Of a DNA stretch of 64,000 nucleotides, positions 29,343 to 38,526 are shown piece by piece. This DNA comes from an uncultured Bacteroidia bacterium (lineage in GTDB: Bacteria; Bacteroidota; Bacteroidia; Bacteroidales; ML635J-15): the NCBI GenBank assembly GCA_902776565.1, contig CACYQN010000014.1:1-64000 (forward strand). Reading direction: 5' to 3'. Both the position numbers and the translations under genes were made by a program. The notes beneath the pieces were generated by a model, which was given only the letters and a program-made list of their open reading frames with translations, ran no database searches and was not told the origin of the DNA. How positions within the stretch are numbered: the first letter of the stretch is position 1; each line of letters begins with the position of its first letter.

Positions 29343-29370
29343 GGCGGAATCGCAAGGTTCCGCCTTTTTC
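29343..29370 (+). terminator. Rho-independent terminator of the 4499-aa gene
   Basis: GGCGGAA (29343-29349) pairs with TTCCGCC (29358-29364), followed directly by TTTTT. It lies 26 bases after the stop codon. Confidence 0.9.
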
Positions 29371-29381
29371 TTTTTGACAGC

Positions 29382-29410
29382 AAAAAAATAGGTCGCCATC
29401 CGACGACCTA
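29382..29410 (-). terminator. Rho-independent terminator of typA
   Basis: TAGGTCG (29389-29395) pairs with CGACCTA (29404-29410). On the minus strand the stem runs into a T-run (A-run 29382-29388 on the plus strand). It lies 24 bases beyond the typA stop and converges with the terminator of the giant gene. Confidence 0.88.
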
Positions 29411-29433
29411 TTGATATAAACTATTATATGGGA

Positions 29434-31254
29434 TTATTCTTCTTCGATACCCTTTTCCCTTGCAGCACGCTTGCGTTCGAGCTGGTTGAGGATAATCTTT
29501 CTCAGTCGCATTGACTTCGGTGTGATTTCAATCATTTCGTCCTCGTTGATGTATTCCATTGCTTCTTCGAGCGAAAAACGCACTGGCGGTGCAATCTGAA
29601 CCTTTTCGTCGGAACCTGCAGCACGCACATTCGATAGTTTCTTAGTCTTGGTGACGTTTACGCCGATGTCGTTGTAGCGTGTGTTCTCGCCGATAATCTG
29701 CCCTTCGTAAACCTCTTCGCCAGGGTAGATGAAGAATTTGCCTCGGTCCTGCAGCTTGTCAATAGAGTAGGGGATTGCCTGTCCTGTCTCGATGGCGATA
29801 AGCGAACCGTTACGACGGATGCCGAGTTCGCCCTTCCATGGTTCGAAAGCATCGAAGCGGTGCGACATTACTGCTTCGCCTTCGGTGGCGGTGAGAAGTA
29901 CGTTTCTCATACCTATAAGTCCACGCGATGGAATGCGAAAATCAAGATTACTGCGGTCGTTGCGGCTTTCGATGTTTACGATTTCGCCCTTGCGCTGTGT
30001 AACAATTTCGATTACCTTTCCTGCAAAGTCGTCGGGAACCTGAATCGAGAGTTCCTCTACCGGTTCGCATTTTTGACCGTTTATTTCCTTGATGATAACG
30101 CGCGGTTGTCCGAGTTGCAGTTCAAAACCTTCGCGGCGCATGGTCTCAACAAGAATCGACAAGTGCAAAATGCCTCGTCCGTAAACAGTGAACTTGTCTG
30201 CCGAGTCGGTGTCTTCGACGCGCAGTGCAAGGTTCTTTTCGGTTTCCTTATAAAGACGGTCACGCAACTGACGAGAGGTAACATATTTGCCTTCGCGACC
30301 GAAGAACGGTGAGTCGTTGCTTGCGAAGAGCATGCTCATTGTAGGTTCATCTACTTTGATTGTGCTTAGCGGTTCGGGTTCGAGGTTGTCGCAAACGGTG
30401 TCGCCGATGTCGAACGACTCAAGTCCGAGCAGAGCGCAGATTTCGCCAGCAAATACCGGTTCCTTTGTCTTTTCCTTGGCAAGACCTTCGAAGCGGTAAA
30501 GTTCCTTTATGGTTGACTTTATGATGGTTCCGTCGCCCTTGGCTACCGAAACCACGTCGCCAGCCTTTATGCTTCCGCGTGTTACCTTGCCGATTGCAAT
30601 ACGACCGGTGTACGACGAATAGTCGAGGCTTGTGATACGCATCTGCAACGAGCCTTCGGGGTATTGCTGAGGCTTTATGGTGTCGATGATTACATCAAGC
30701 AAGTGCGAAACGTCGTTGGTTGGAGTCTTGTAGTCAGGTCCCATCCAACCTTGCTTTGCCGAACCATAGACTACGGGGAAGTCGAGCTGGTCGTCGTCGG
30801 CATCGAGACTGCACATCAGTTCGAAGACCTTTTCAACGGTTTCTTCGGGATTGCAGTTGGGCTTATCCACCTTGTTAACAACTACTATAGGCTTCAGTTT
30901 GAGTTCCAATGCCTTCTGCAGTACGAAACGTGTCTGTGGCATAGGACCTTCGAATGCATCAACGATAAGAAGTACGCCGTCGGCCATATTCAGCACACGT
31001 TCAACCTCTCCGCCGAAGTCGGAGTGACCGGGTGTGTCAATTATGTTAATCTTTACACCTTTATATCTTACCGATACGTTTTTTGAAAGGATTGTAATTC
31101 CTCGTTCGCGTTCAAGTTCGTTGCTGTCGAGTATCAGTTCTCCAACCTTTTGGTTGTCCCTGAACAATTTTCCCTGATATAAAATCCTGTCAACCAATGT
31201 GGTTTTGCCGTGGTCAACGTGTGCAATGATTGCTATGTTCCTAATGTCTTCCAT
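29434..31254 (-). CDS. typA: Ribosome-associated translational GTPase TypA/BipA
   Basis: TypA is an EF-G-like GTPase that binds the 70S ribosome and supports assembly and translation under stress. G motifs are clear: G1 AHVDHGKTT (about residues 11-19), G3 [11 protein letters not shown]4 NKVDK. The EF-G-like domain II, domains III and V and the TypA-specific C-terminus (ending near [20 protein letters not shown]) follow. At 606 aa it is full length. The start at [14 protein letters not shown] matches the family, and a TAATTTTG element (plus-strand 31275-31282) lies about 20 bases upstream of the start codon. It is a single-gene unit with its own terminator. Confidence 0.97.
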   Translation of the reverse strand: MEDIRNIAIIAHVDHGKTTLVDRILYQGKLFRDNQKVGELILDSNELERERGITILSKNVSVRYKGVKINIIDTPGHSDFGGEVERVLNMADGVLLIVDAFEGPMPQTRFVLQKALELKLKPIVVVNKVDKPNCNPEETVEKVFELMCSLDADDDQLDFPVVYGSAKQGWMGPDYKTPTNDVSHLLDVIIDTIKPQQYPEGSLQMRITSLDYSSYTGRIAIGKVTRGSIKAGDVVSVAKGDGTIIKSTIKELYRFEGLAKEKTKEPVFAGEICALLGLESFDIGDTVCDNLEPEPLSTIKVDEPTMSMLFASNDSPFFGREGKYVTSRQLRDRLYKETEKNLALRVEDTDSADKFTVYGRGILHLSILVETMRREGFELQLGQPRVIIKEINGQKCEPVEELSIQVPDDFAGKVIEIVTQRKGEIVNIESRNDRSNLDFRIPSRGLIGMRNVLLTATEGEAVMSHRFDAFEPWKGELGIRRNGSLIAIETGQAIPYSIDKLQDRGKFFIYPGEEVYEGQIIGENTRYNDIGVNVTKTKKLSNVRAAGSDEKVQIAPPVRFSLEEAMEYINEDEMIEITPKSMRLRKIILNQLERKRAAREKGIEEE

Positions 31255-31393
31255 CGTCTAAAAAAATGTGGGCGCAAAATTACAACAAATTTCCGTACCA
31301 TTTCATATTTTTTTTGTGCTTTCGCTTTGGAAAATGCAGAGTGACCTGTTCTTTTTCTGTTGAAAAAACATTTTCTATTATAAAAAAATGATG

Positions 31394-31423
31394 TTGTCAA
31401 ATCTTAAAAAAAATGTAATTTTG
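31394..31423 (+). promoter_or_regulatory. Promoter for the aldolase-tsaC pair
   Basis: TTG at 31394-31396, a 19-base spacer, and TAATTTTG at 31416-31423, ending 25 bases before the aldolase ATG. Confidence 0.72.
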
Positions 31424-31448
31424 TCGCAATAAATAAATTAAATTACAG

Positions 31449-32105
31449 ATGAAGTTTTTTATTGATACTGCAAATCTTGAACAGATAAAGGAAGCTCAGG
31501 CATTGGGCGTTCTCGATGGTGTAACTACCAATCCGTCGTTGATGGCGAAGGAAGGTATTGCCGGTAAGGAAAATATTATGAATCACTATCTTAAGATATG
31601 TGAAATCGTTGATGGGGATGTAAGTGCCGAAGTTATCAGCACCGACTACGAGGGTATAATCCGCGAAGGCGAAGAGCTGGCTGCTTTGCATCCGCAGATA
31701 GTTGTAAAGGTTCCGATTATAAAGGACGGAATCAAGGCGATAAAGTATTTCTCGTCGAAGGGCATCCGTACAAACTGCACTTTGGTGTTCAGTGTCGGAC
31801 AGGCATTGCTCGCTGCTAAGGCTGGTGCAACCTACGTTTCTCCGTTTATCGGTCGTCTTGATGACAACTGCACCGACGGCTTGCAGCTCATAGGCGACAT
31901 CGTTGACATGTATCAGCGTTACGGTTTCAAGACTCAGGTTCTCGCAGCTTCGATTCGTCACACAATGCACATTATAGGAAGTATGCAGATGGGCGCCGAC
32001 GTGGCAACTTGTCCGCTCAATGCTATTCTTGGTCTCTTGAAGCACCCGCTTACCGATGCTGGTTTGCAGAAATTCCTCGAAGACTATCACAAACTGAACA
32101 AGTAG
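31449..32105 (+). CDS. fsa: Fructose-6-phosphate aldolase / transaldolase-like protein
   Basis: This is a small class I aldolase of the transaldolase (MipB/TalC) subfamily. It would either cleave fructose 6-phosphate to dihydroxyacetone and glyceraldehyde 3-phosphate or act as a short transaldolase in the pentose phosphate pathway. It begins [16 protein letters not shown] and carries [12 protein letters not shown] and the Schiff-base lysine motif VVKVPI, then [20 protein letters not shown]. At 218 aa it matches the short family rather than the classical transaldolase of over 300 aa. The TAG stop is followed directly by the ATG of tsaC, so the two genes are probably co-transcribed. FSA versus transaldolase activity cannot be settled from sequence. 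Confidence 0.93.
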   Translation: MKFFIDTANLEQIKEAQALGVLDGVTTNPSLMAKEGIAGKENIMNHYLKICEIVDGDVSAEVISTDYEGIIREGEELAALHPQIVVKVPIIKDGIKAIKYFSSKGIRTNCTLVFSVGQALLAAKAGATYVSPFIGRLDDNCTDGLQLIGDIVDMYQRYGFKTQVLAASIRHTMHIIGSMQMGADVATCPLNAILGLLKHPLTDAGLQKFLEDYHKLNK

Positions 32106-32726
32106 ATGTCTGTTCTTATAAAGATACATCCCGACAATCCTGCCGAACGTCTGGTGAAGCAGGCAGTCGAAATTCTGCAAAAGGGCGGAGTGATAATTTA
32201 TCCTACCGACACCGTTTACGGAATGGGGTGCGACATTACCAAGCCGAAGGCTGTTGAACGTGTTGCCCAACTTAAGGGAATTAAGGTGGAAAAATCTAAT
32301 TTTTCGTTTATTTGCGAGAGTTTGAGCCATCTTTCCGATTATACCAAGCCAATCGACAATTCCATCTTCAAGATGATGAAGCGGAATCTGCCGGGTCCGT
32401 TCACTTTTATCCTTGAGGCAAACAACAATGTGCCTAAAATCTTGAAGCAGAATAGGAAAACTGTAGGCATTCGTGTTCCTAATAACAAGATAATCACAGA
32501 AATAGTTAGTATGCTTGGTAATCCAATCCTTACCACATCGTTGCGCATTGACGATGAAATTATGGAGTATCCTACCGACCCCGAGCTCATCTACGAGGAC
32601 TATAGAAATAGGGTAGATGCTGTAATTGACGGTGGTGCTGGAGGTCTGATTGCTTCGACGGTGATAGATTGTACAGGCGATGAACCTGAAATTGTGAGGA
32701 TGGGTAGTGTAGAGCTTGATATTTAA
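32106..32726 (+). CDS. tsaC: L-threonylcarbamoyladenylate synthase (YrdC/Sua5 family)
   Basis: The enzyme makes threonylcarbamoyl-AMP from threonine, bicarbonate and ATP, the first step of the t6A modification at position 37 of tRNAs that read ANN codons. Family signatures are visible: GGVIIYPTDTVYGMGCD near the N-terminus, KGIKVEKSNFSFIC (an unusual spacing of the KRxxxKP-type region), LPGPFTFIL, and TVGIRVPNN. At 206 aa it is the short YrdC-type form without the Sua5 C-terminal domain. The start codon follows the aldolase stop with no gap, indicating coupled translation. Confidence 0.93.
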   Translation: MSVLIKIHPDNPAERLVKQAVEILQKGGVIIYPTDTVYGMGCDITKPKAVERVAQLKGIKVEKSNFSFICESLSHLSDYTKPIDNSIFKMMKRNLPGPFTFILEANNNVPKILKQNRKTVGIRVPNNKIITEIVSMLGNPILTTSLRIDDEIMEYPTDPELIYEDYRNRVDAVIDGGAGGLIASTVIDCTGDEPEIVRMGSVELDI

Positions 32727-32738
32727 TATGTTAAAATT

Positions 32739-32770
32739 TTTGAATAGTGATTATATTTTACTTAACTTTG
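32739..32770 (+). promoter_or_regulatory. Promoter for the Ig-repeat protein-ftsX-cupin unit
   Basis: TTTG at 32739-32742, a 20-base spacer, and TAACTTTG at 32763-32770. The ATG follows 21 bases later. Confidence 0.75.
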
Positions 32771-32791
32771 TGAAATTAAATTGATTGTAAT

Positions 32792-35700
32792 ATGGTAGGA
32801 AAATTTATTAAGTTTTTTATGGTTGCTGTTTTGCTTTTTACGGCGACTATTACTATTGCAGGTCCGTTGGACCTTGTAGTTACAGTAAGTGAACGCGAGG
32901 CTCGTTTGTGCGAGGGTGATGATGCGATTTTGAAGGTATATGTTTCTGATACTACCGGAGAATTGACATCATTCACTTATAAATGGTATTATAATACCGA
33001 CTTGGTTAGTGTGCTTGACGGCTCTTGGGTTCAAGTTCCAGAAGCAAACACAAGCATTCTTAATTTGTCGGATGTTTCGGCAACAACTACGGTTGGAAAT
33101 GCTGGGTATTACTATTGCCGAATTTTTTATGACCCGAACGACACTGTTCTATGCAAAAATTCAGAAAAGATACACGTTGATGTAGCAACATCAATTCCTT
33201 CTATTGAAAGTGTTTCGGCTCCGAATTATGTATGTGAGGGTTCTGCCCTTAATTTGGTTGCATCTGGTGTTTCTGGATTTAATGTTAGAAACTGGTATTT
33301 GGGTGATGAGGTTGTTTCGCACGGAAACTCCTATCAGGTGGCTTCGGCTTCGCTCGGAGATGCTGGTATATATCGTTTCGTGGCAAGTAATGCATGCGGC
33401 GATAGCGTTTATGGGCCATTTGAGATTTCGGTTGTAGAATTGCCACGTATTACGACACAGCCGCGTAGTGCAGCTCTATGTGGTGGCGATAACCTTACTT
33501 TCAGGGTTGAGGCAACAGGAACCAATTTGCAATATCAGTGGTATTACAACAATGCACCTTATCCGTCGGAAAATACTTCGGCAACAACCAGTGCTCTTTT
33601 GATTGAAAATGCATCTCACGACCCTGCTTTCTATTCAAATACCTTCAATGTGCAGGTTTCAAATGTTTGTGCAACAGTGACTTCTATAAATGTTGGTACT
33701 ATCATAAGCGAAGTGCCGAATATTGTTGGAAATCCAGAGCCTACAATTGTTTGCGCTGGAGAGGAAGTTACACTTTATGCCAATGCAACAACAAATTATC
33801 CTACTGATACTATAGTTTATCGCTGGTTCCTTGATGGCAATCCTTTCGAGGGCGGAACAACCAATACAATAACATTTGCAATGGATTCGGCTCACATGGG
33901 CGAATATTACTGTGAGTTCACAAACGGATGTGGAACTGTTCGTGGAAATAGTGCACAGGTAATAGTTAAGATGCCTCCGACAGTTGAGGGACAACCAGAA
34001 GATGTTTCTGTATGCGAGGGCGAAATGGCTCAGTTCTATGCAAAGATTACTGGTATTGAACCTATTACTTATATTTGGCAGAACAGCAATGGCGAAGGTC
34101 TTGACTATACTGATATTACAACTCAGAACGTATCTGGTGAAACTACTAGCACTTTGGTTGTTAATCCTTCTGCAGAAACTCACGAACGCTATTATTATTG
34201 TCTGGCAACAAACGAGTGCGGTTCGGTTCGTACCGACACTGTATTCCTGAATGTAAACCAGCATATTCGTGTATATCCGGATTTGCCTGCAGGCATTTCG
34301 CTTTGTTCTGGAGTTGACACTGTTATAAGCATTGCAGACCGTATATATCAGGGTGCCGACCTCATTGATGAAGATGAATTCGAGGAGCAGGGAATAACAT
34401 TTGCTTGGCATAAGCAGGGTGAAACTGAAATTGTTTCGACTGAACCTTATTTGCATTTCAGCAATTTGACTGACGATGAGGCAGGCCGTTATGTTTGCGA
34501 CATTACAAATGCCTGCGGAACAGATGATTTAGCTTCTGTTTTGATTACCGTTACATTGTCGCCGACAATTACTATGCAGCCACATGACCTTGATGTCTGC
34601 ACTGGTGGTACGCTTAGCCTTTCTCTTACTGCCGAAGGCGACGGACTTAGATATGCATGGTATCGTAACGGTGAATATTTAGGTAACAATAGTCCGACAT
34701 ATACCGCACCTACCGTTGCAGCTCAATATGGTGGAACTTACTATTGCAAGGTTGAATCAGAATTTGATTGCCCGACAGCTTATTCCGATACGGTTACGGT
34801 TACCGTAGGAACTACGCCTACTATTACTATGCAGCCACAACCTGCAATAATGGCATTGTGCGAAGGTGCCGAATATGAACTTGAAATGGCTGCAAGCGGT
34901 GATGGCGTTCATTACCAGTGGTACAACAATGGTAATGCTTTGGAAGGACAGACAACTCCGAACTTGCACATTGACCATGTAACCAGAAATAACGATGGCG
35001 TTTTCTATTGCATCGCTTCAAATGCATGTGATGAGGCTCGTACAAACAATGCAACTCTTACAGTAAACAATGCTCCTGATATGACTTTAGGCCGTGACAT
35101 TCACGCTTGCCGTGGAGAATCTGTAGTCCTTGAACCTCAGGGTGATGAAGAATATGCTCATTATTCTTGGAACCATGGTACATACGGCTATCAGCCTATG
35201 ATTACTGTTACTCTCAGTGGAACATATTTCCTCGAAGTTTCAGATTCTGCTCACGGAAACTGCGTGGCTCGTGATACCGTAGTTGTTACTTTCCACGATT
35301 ATTTTGACATTGCTTTCGATACTATGCCGATTGTAACTTGTGGCGAGTTTGTACTCGATGCTGGTGCTGGTGCTACTGAATATATGTGGAGTACAACAGA
35401 GATGACAAGTTCAATTACTGTCGGCATGAATGGCTACTATATGGTTACTGTCGATGGCGACGGATATGGCTGTACAACTTCGGCTGGTGTAGAAGTTACA
35501 ATAGGCGAGGAACTTGTTATTGATTTGGGTGATGACATAACTGCTGCCGAACATTCTATCGTTGAAATCGCAGTTCCAAATCCCGACATTTACGATTCGT
35601 TCCTTTGGAATACAGGCTTTACTGGTCCAACTTTAACCGTTGATACTACTTTAAGTGCTGGTATTTATACCTTCTGGGTAAGAGTTTCTTCGGGTAACTG

Positions 35701-36001
35701 CTATGCATCAGATACAATAAGTGTCAACTTCCTCGAAGGCGGTTATGTTGATATGGAATCTATGCCGGTACTCAATATCTATCCTAATCCAGCAAGCGAC
35801 TATGTAAACATTGTTTCTGAAAATGCTGAAATCAGCGAAGTACAGGTTTACGATATGGTTGGCAGGTTGGTTGTCAGCAGACAGGTTGCCGATGAATCGC
35901 TCATCCTTAATGTTGCCGGAATGGTTGACGCTACATATTTCGTAAGGGTAATCTATACCGATGGAAAGGCAAGTGTCAGCAAGCTTATAATAAATAGGTA
36001 A
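32792..36001 (+). CDS. T9SS-secreted Ig-repeat surface protein (1069 aa, type A sorting domain)
   Basis: The signal peptide ends near residue 24 (ITIAG). The body holds eight Ig-like domains of about 85-110 aa, each with the pattern LCEGDxxxL...YxWYxN...GxYYCxxxN and a conserved cysteine pair, near residues 30-800. Three further beta-sandwich units of the SprB/PKD kind follow (about 805-980; e.g. YSWNHGTYGY, YMWSTTEMTSS, FLWNTGFTG). The C-terminus is a type A T9SS sorting domain (VLNIYPNPASDYVNI, then VYDMVGRLV). It is presumably anchored or released at the cell surface; the ligand is unknown. The most notable feature is genomic: its TAA overlaps the ATG of ftsX by one base, so a surface adhesin and a divisome-type membrane protein are translationally coupled. 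Confidence 0.86.
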   Translation: MVGKFIKFFMVAVLLFTATITIAGPLDLVVTVSEREARLCEGDDAILKVYVSDTTGELTSFTYKWYYNTDLVSVLDGSWVQVPEANTSILNLSDVSATTTVGNAGYYYCRIFYDPNDTVLCKNSEKIHVDVATSIPSIESVSAPNYVCEGSALNLVASGVSGFNVRNWYLGDEVVSHGNSYQVASASLGDAGIYRFVASNACGDSVYGPFEISVVELPRITTQPRSAALCGGDNLTFRVEATGTNLQYQWYYNNAPYPSENTSATTSALLIENASHDPAFYSNTFNVQVSNVCATVTSINVGTIISEVPNIVGNPEPTIVCAGEEVTLYANATTNYPTDTIVYRWFLDGNPFEGGTTNTITFAMDSAHMGEYYCEFTNGCGTVRGNSAQVIVKMPPTVEGQPEDVSVCEGEMAQFYAKITGIEPITYIWQNSNGEGLDYTDITTQNVSGETTSTLVVNPSAETHERYYYCLATNECGSVRTDTVFLNVNQHIRVYPDLPAGISLCSGVDTVISIADRIYQGADLIDEDEFEEQGITFAWHKQGETEIVSTEPYLHFSNLTDDEAGRYVCDITNACGTDDLASVLITVTLSPTITMQPHDLDVCTGGTLSLSLTAEGDGLRYAWYRNGEYLGNNSPTYTAPTVAAQYGGTYYCKVESEFDCPTAYSDTVTVTVGTTPTITMQPQPAIMALCEGAEYELEMAASGDGVHYQWYNNGNALEGQTTPNLHIDHVTRNNDGVFYCIASNACDEARTNNATLTVNNAPDMTLGRDIHACRGESVVLEPQGDEEYAHYSWNHGTYGYQPMITVTLSGTYFLEVSDSAHGNCVARDTVVVTFHDYFDIAFDTMPIVTCGEFVLDAGAGATEYMWSTTEMTSSITVGMNGYYMVTVDGDGYGCTTSAGVEVTIGEELVIDLGDDITAAEHSIVEIAVPNPDIYDSFLWNTGFTGPTLTVDTTLSAGIYTFWVRVSSGNCYASDTISVNFLEGGYVDMESMPVLNIYPNPASDYVNIVSENAEISEVQVYDMVGRLVVSRQVADESLILNVAGMVDATYFVRVIYTDGKASVSKLIINR

Positions 36002-36873
36002 TGAAGAAATCTAATATTAAGAACAGAATCAGAGGTGCTTACTTTACTTCGGTAGTAAGCATCTCGCTTGTTTTGTTGCTGCTTGGAATCGTCGGCTTGC
36101 TTATGCTCAACGCCAAGCAGATGTCCGACTATGTGAAGGAGAACTTGTGCTTCTCGCTTATTATAAACGATGATGTTTCCGAACCCGACATCAAGCAGTT
36201 TCAGAAGTCGCTTGATACACACGAGTTTATCAAGTCAACAGAGTACATAACCAAGGACGATGCTGCAAAGCAATTGCAAGAGGAACTTGGTGAGAACTTT
36301 ATAGAGACATTGGGATACAATCCTTTGTCACCGACGATAAATGTCTATTTGAACTCCGATTATGCAAGTCCCGACAGCATAGCAAAGCTTGAGGGCTTCT
36401 TCCTGTCGAAGTCAAATATAGTAAACGAGGTTTCGTATCAGCAGAATCTTGTAAACCTTATTCACGATAATATCAAGAAGGTAAGCATTATCTTGTTGGC
36501 ATTAAGTGCGTTGTTCTTCCTTATTTCGTTTGCTCTGCTCAACAATACCATTCGTTTGCAGATATATTCAAAGAGATTTATCATCAATACAATGAAGCTT
36601 GTCGGAGCAAAGAAAGGCTTTATTCGCCGTCCGTTTATTGCATCGGGAGCATTGCAGGGACTTGTAAGTTCCATAATTGCAATTGCCTTGCTTTACGGAA
36701 TTATTTACTTTGCAAACTCTCAGCTTGAAAACATTATGGGTTCAATCGACCCGTGGATTATTGCATTGCTGTTTGTGGCTGTTGCTGTGATTGGAGTGTT
36801 GCTGTGCGTATTTGCGACATTGCTTTCGATTAACAAGTATTTACGTTTGAAAACAATAAATCTGTATTACTAA
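36001..36873 (+). CDS. ftsX: Cell division protein FtsX-like permease
   Basis: FtsX is the membrane partner of the ATPase FtsE; the complex passes a signal across the membrane to activate peptidoglycan hydrolases at division. The 290-aa protein has one N-terminal transmembrane helix (about 22-43, SLVLLLLGIVGLLML), a periplasmic domain of about 120 residues with ITKDDAAKQLQEELGE, then three membrane helices in the last 130 residues (VSIILLALSALFFLISF near residue 160; two more after RRPFIASGALQG). This four-helix layout is typical of FtsX. No ftsE is adjacent. The start ATG overlaps the stop of the upstream Ig-repeat gene (TAATG). Confidence 0.9.
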   Translation: MKKSNIKNRIRGAYFTSVVSISLVLLLLGIVGLLMLNAKQMSDYVKENLCFSLIINDDVSEPDIKQFQKSLDTHEFIKSTEYITKDDAAKQLQEELGENFIETLGYNPLSPTINVYLNSDYASPDSIAKLEGFFLSKSNIVNEVSYQQNLVNLIHDNIKKVSIILLALSALFFLISFALLNNTIRLQIYSKRFIINTMKLVGAKKGFIRRPFIASGALQGLVSSIIAIALLYGIIYFANSQLENIMGSIDPWIIALLFVAVAVIGVLLCVFATLLSINKYLRLKTINLYY

Positions 36874-36874
36874 T

Positions 36875-37219
36875 ATGATACGCAGGAAAGAAGAAGCCGA
36901 AGTTATTGATGTTGAAAAAGCACAGGGTGGCAACGGCCATATTTTCAAGAATATGATGGTGAATGCTCCCGAGATGTGCGGCAAGGGACGTATGGTTGCC
37001 CGTATTGTTCTTCCGTCGGGAAGTAGCATTGGCGAACACCCACATACCGAGGATGCCGAATTGTATTATATCTTGAAGGGCGAAGCCGTTGTTACCGACA
37101 ACGACAGGACCGAAGTTCTGCACGCTGGCGATGCATTGTTTACAGGAAACGGCAATCGTCATAGCATAACTAACAAGACCGATGAGGATGTGGAATTTCT
37201 GGCGGTAATACTTGGTTAA
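36875..37219 (+). CDS. Small cupin-domain protein
   Basis: The 114-aa protein is a single cupin barrel. Motif 1 is GEHPHTEDAELYYILKGEA, with two His and a Glu in metal-binding positions; motif 2 is GDALFTGNGNRHSI, with the fourth ligand His. Substrate and reaction cannot be read from the sequence; small stand-alone cupins include sugar-binding, dioxygenase and regulatory proteins. Its ATG lies one base after the ftsX stop, so it is the third gene of the Ig-repeat/ftsX unit. A strong bidirectional terminator follows. Confidence 0.88.
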   Translation: MIRRKEEAEVIDVEKAQGGNGHIFKNMMVNAPEMCGKGRMVARIVLPSGSSIGEHPHTEDAELYYILKGEAVVTDNDRTEVLHAGDALFTGNGNRHSITNKTDEDVEFLAVILG

Positions 37220-37244
37220 TGGAACCTTTAAATTATCAAATAAC

Positions 37245-37274
37245 AAAAAAAGCGACTAGAAGTCGCTTTTTTTT
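37245..37274. terminator. Bidirectional terminator between cupin and the DUF59 gene
   Basis: AAAAAAAGCGACT pairs with AGTCGCTTTTTTTT around a 3-base loop. Both strands end in T-runs, so it serves the plus-strand cupin gene and the minus-strand Fe-S gene set. Confidence 0.92.
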
Positions 37275-37275
37275 G

Positions 37276-37590
37276 TTAGAACATATTCAATTCAAGTTTT
37301 GCTTCTTCGCTAAGCATTTCGGTTGACCAAGGCGGGTCGAAAACAAGGTTTATGTTTACCGACTTTACGCCTTCGATGTTTTTCACTGCATCGCGTGCCC
37401 ACATTACAAGGTCTTCGGCCATTGGGCAGTTGGGAGCGGTCATTGTCATGTCTATTTCAACGTCGTTGTTGTCGCTGATGTCGATGCGATAGACAAGTCC
37501 GAGTTCGTAAATGTTAATGTTTATTTCGGGGTCCTTTACTGTTCGCAAAGCTGCGATTATGTCCTGTTGCAATTCGAGTCGTGTCTTCAT
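37276..37590 (-). CDS. MIP18/DUF59 family Fe-S assembly protein (SufT/PaaD-like)
   Basis: This single MIP18-type domain of 104 aa belongs to the family that includes SufT and PaaD, which help mature Fe-S proteins. Visible signatures are VKDPEININIYELGLVY, where family members usually have DPE and a GLV-like motif, then a conserved cysteine in APNCPMAEDL and a closing VFDPPWSTEMLSEEAK. It is the last gene of a minus-strand trio: thioredoxin, SufE, this protein. The gap to sufE is 4 bases. The exact client proteins are unknown. Confidence 0.92.
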   Translation of the reverse strand: MKTRLELQQDIIAALRTVKDPEININIYELGLVYRIDISDNNDVEIDMTMTAPNCPMAEDLVMWARDAVKNIEGVKSVNINLVFDPPWSTEMLSEEAKLELNMF

Positions 37591-37594
37591 CTGC

Positions 37595-38011
37595 TTACTT
37601 TTTTGAGTATGCCAAAGCGTATATCTTTATCTGTTTTACCATCGACAGCAGTCCGTTTGAGCGGGTAGGGGACAAGTGCTGGGTAAGACCTATCTTCTCG
37701 ATGAAGTAAAGGTCGGCATTTAGTATGTCCTCGGGTGTCTGGTTCGACATCACCTTTATCAGCAACGAAGCAATGCCTTTGGTAATGATGGCGTCGCTGT
37801 CGGCTGTAAAAACAATCTTACCATCGACGAACTCGGCGTTGAACCACACTTTCGACTGGCAGCCTTTGATAAGGTTGCTGTCGGTGCGGTGCGCCTCGTC
37901 GAATGCAGGAAGTTCGCCACCCAGTTCGATGAGGTAGGCGTACTTGTCCATCCAATCCTCAAAGACGGAAAAATCTTCGATTATTCCGTCTTGAATTTCA
38001 TTTATTGTCAT
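37595..38011 (-). CDS. sufE: SufE family sulfur acceptor
   Basis: SufE accepts persulfide sulfur from the cysteine desulfurase SufS and passes it to the SUF scaffold during Fe-S cluster assembly. The protein has 138 aa, the usual length. The active cysteine lies in LIKGCQSKVWF, and the family signature YLIELGGELPAFDEAHR precedes it. It lies between thioredoxin and the MIP18-type gene, which supports a sulfur/redox module. sufBCDS genes are not in the window. Confidence 0.94.
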   Translation of the reverse strand: MTINEIQDGIIEDFSVFEDWMDKYAYLIELGGELPAFDEAHRTDSNLIKGCQSKVWFNAEFVDGKIVFTADSDAIITKGIASLLIKVMSNQTPEDILNADLYFIEKIGLTQHLSPTRSNGLLSMVKQIKIYALAYSKK

Positions 38012-38018
38012 TTTCGGA

Positions 38019-38333
38019 CTATAATATAGCTTCGAGTTTTTCTATTAACTGTGATTCTGGAACTGCACCGACAACGCGGTCAACAACCTTTCCGTCTTTC
38101 AGGTAGATAACAGTTGGCACGTTTCTGATACCGAACTTCATTGGCAGGTCGCCTGCTTCGTCGATGTCAACCTTTGCAACGATAGCCTTACCTTCGTAAG
38201 TGTTGCTCATCTTTTCAATATATGGCTTAATAACCTGGCATGGACCACACCAAGTTGCACCGAAATCCAATACTACTGGCAAATTGGTCTTGCCAATAAC
38301 TTCTTCGTAGTTCTGTTCTGTAATTTCTAACAT
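38019..38333 (-). CDS. trxA: Thioredoxin
   Basis: A classic cytoplasmic thioredoxin of 104 aa with no signal peptide. The redox motif WCGPC lies near residue 28-32 (FGATWCGPCQVIKPYIE), and the cis-proline loop is RNVPTVIYLKDG. It would reduce protein disulfides with electrons from thioredoxin reductase. It is first in the trio with sufE and the MIP18 gene, 7 bases from sufE. A TATTTTTG element on the minus strand (plus-strand 38355-38362) is a plausible -7 box. Confidence 0.96.
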   Translation of the reverse strand: MLEITEQNYEEVIGKTNLPVVLDFGATWCGPCQVIKPYIEKMSNTYEGKAIVAKVDIDEAGDLPMKFGIRNVPTVIYLKDGKVVDRVVGAVPESQLIEKLEAIL

Positions 38334-38455
38334 AGTCGTATTAATTTATTGTTGCAAAAATATGCTTATTATTGGCATTTACTGTTTTCCGTAACACAAT
38401 ATTTTTTAACATCGGATGTATTTGTTGTTAATATCTTCGAATCTTCAAATCCTTG

Positions 38456-38494
38456 AATCATCAAATCGTAAATCGTACTTCGTAAATCGTAAAT
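38456..38494. repeat. Short tandem aaatcgta-type direct repeats
   Basis: The unit AAATCGTA recurs four times with small changes, together with a tcaaatc phrase just upstream. It is AT-rich, lies 30 bases before the glycosyltransferase start, and ends just before its -7 box. Its role is unknown. Confidence 0.5.
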
Positions 38495-38500
38495 AATCTT

Positions 38501-38508
38501 TACTTTTG
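38501..38508 (+). promoter_or_regulatory. -7 box that sets the start of the GT9 gene
   Basis: TACTTTTG matches TAnnTTTG. Transcription would begin near 38515, after the in-frame TTG at 38506. The ATG at 38527 is therefore the only sensible start. Confidence 0.65.
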
Positions 38509-38526
38509 CGTGTAAATATTTTTGCA

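Noticed and set aside
31443-32330. 295-codon minus-strand frame opposite the aldolase and tsaC genes
   Set aside because: Both plus-strand genes have full family motifs and a promoter; the reverse frame has none.
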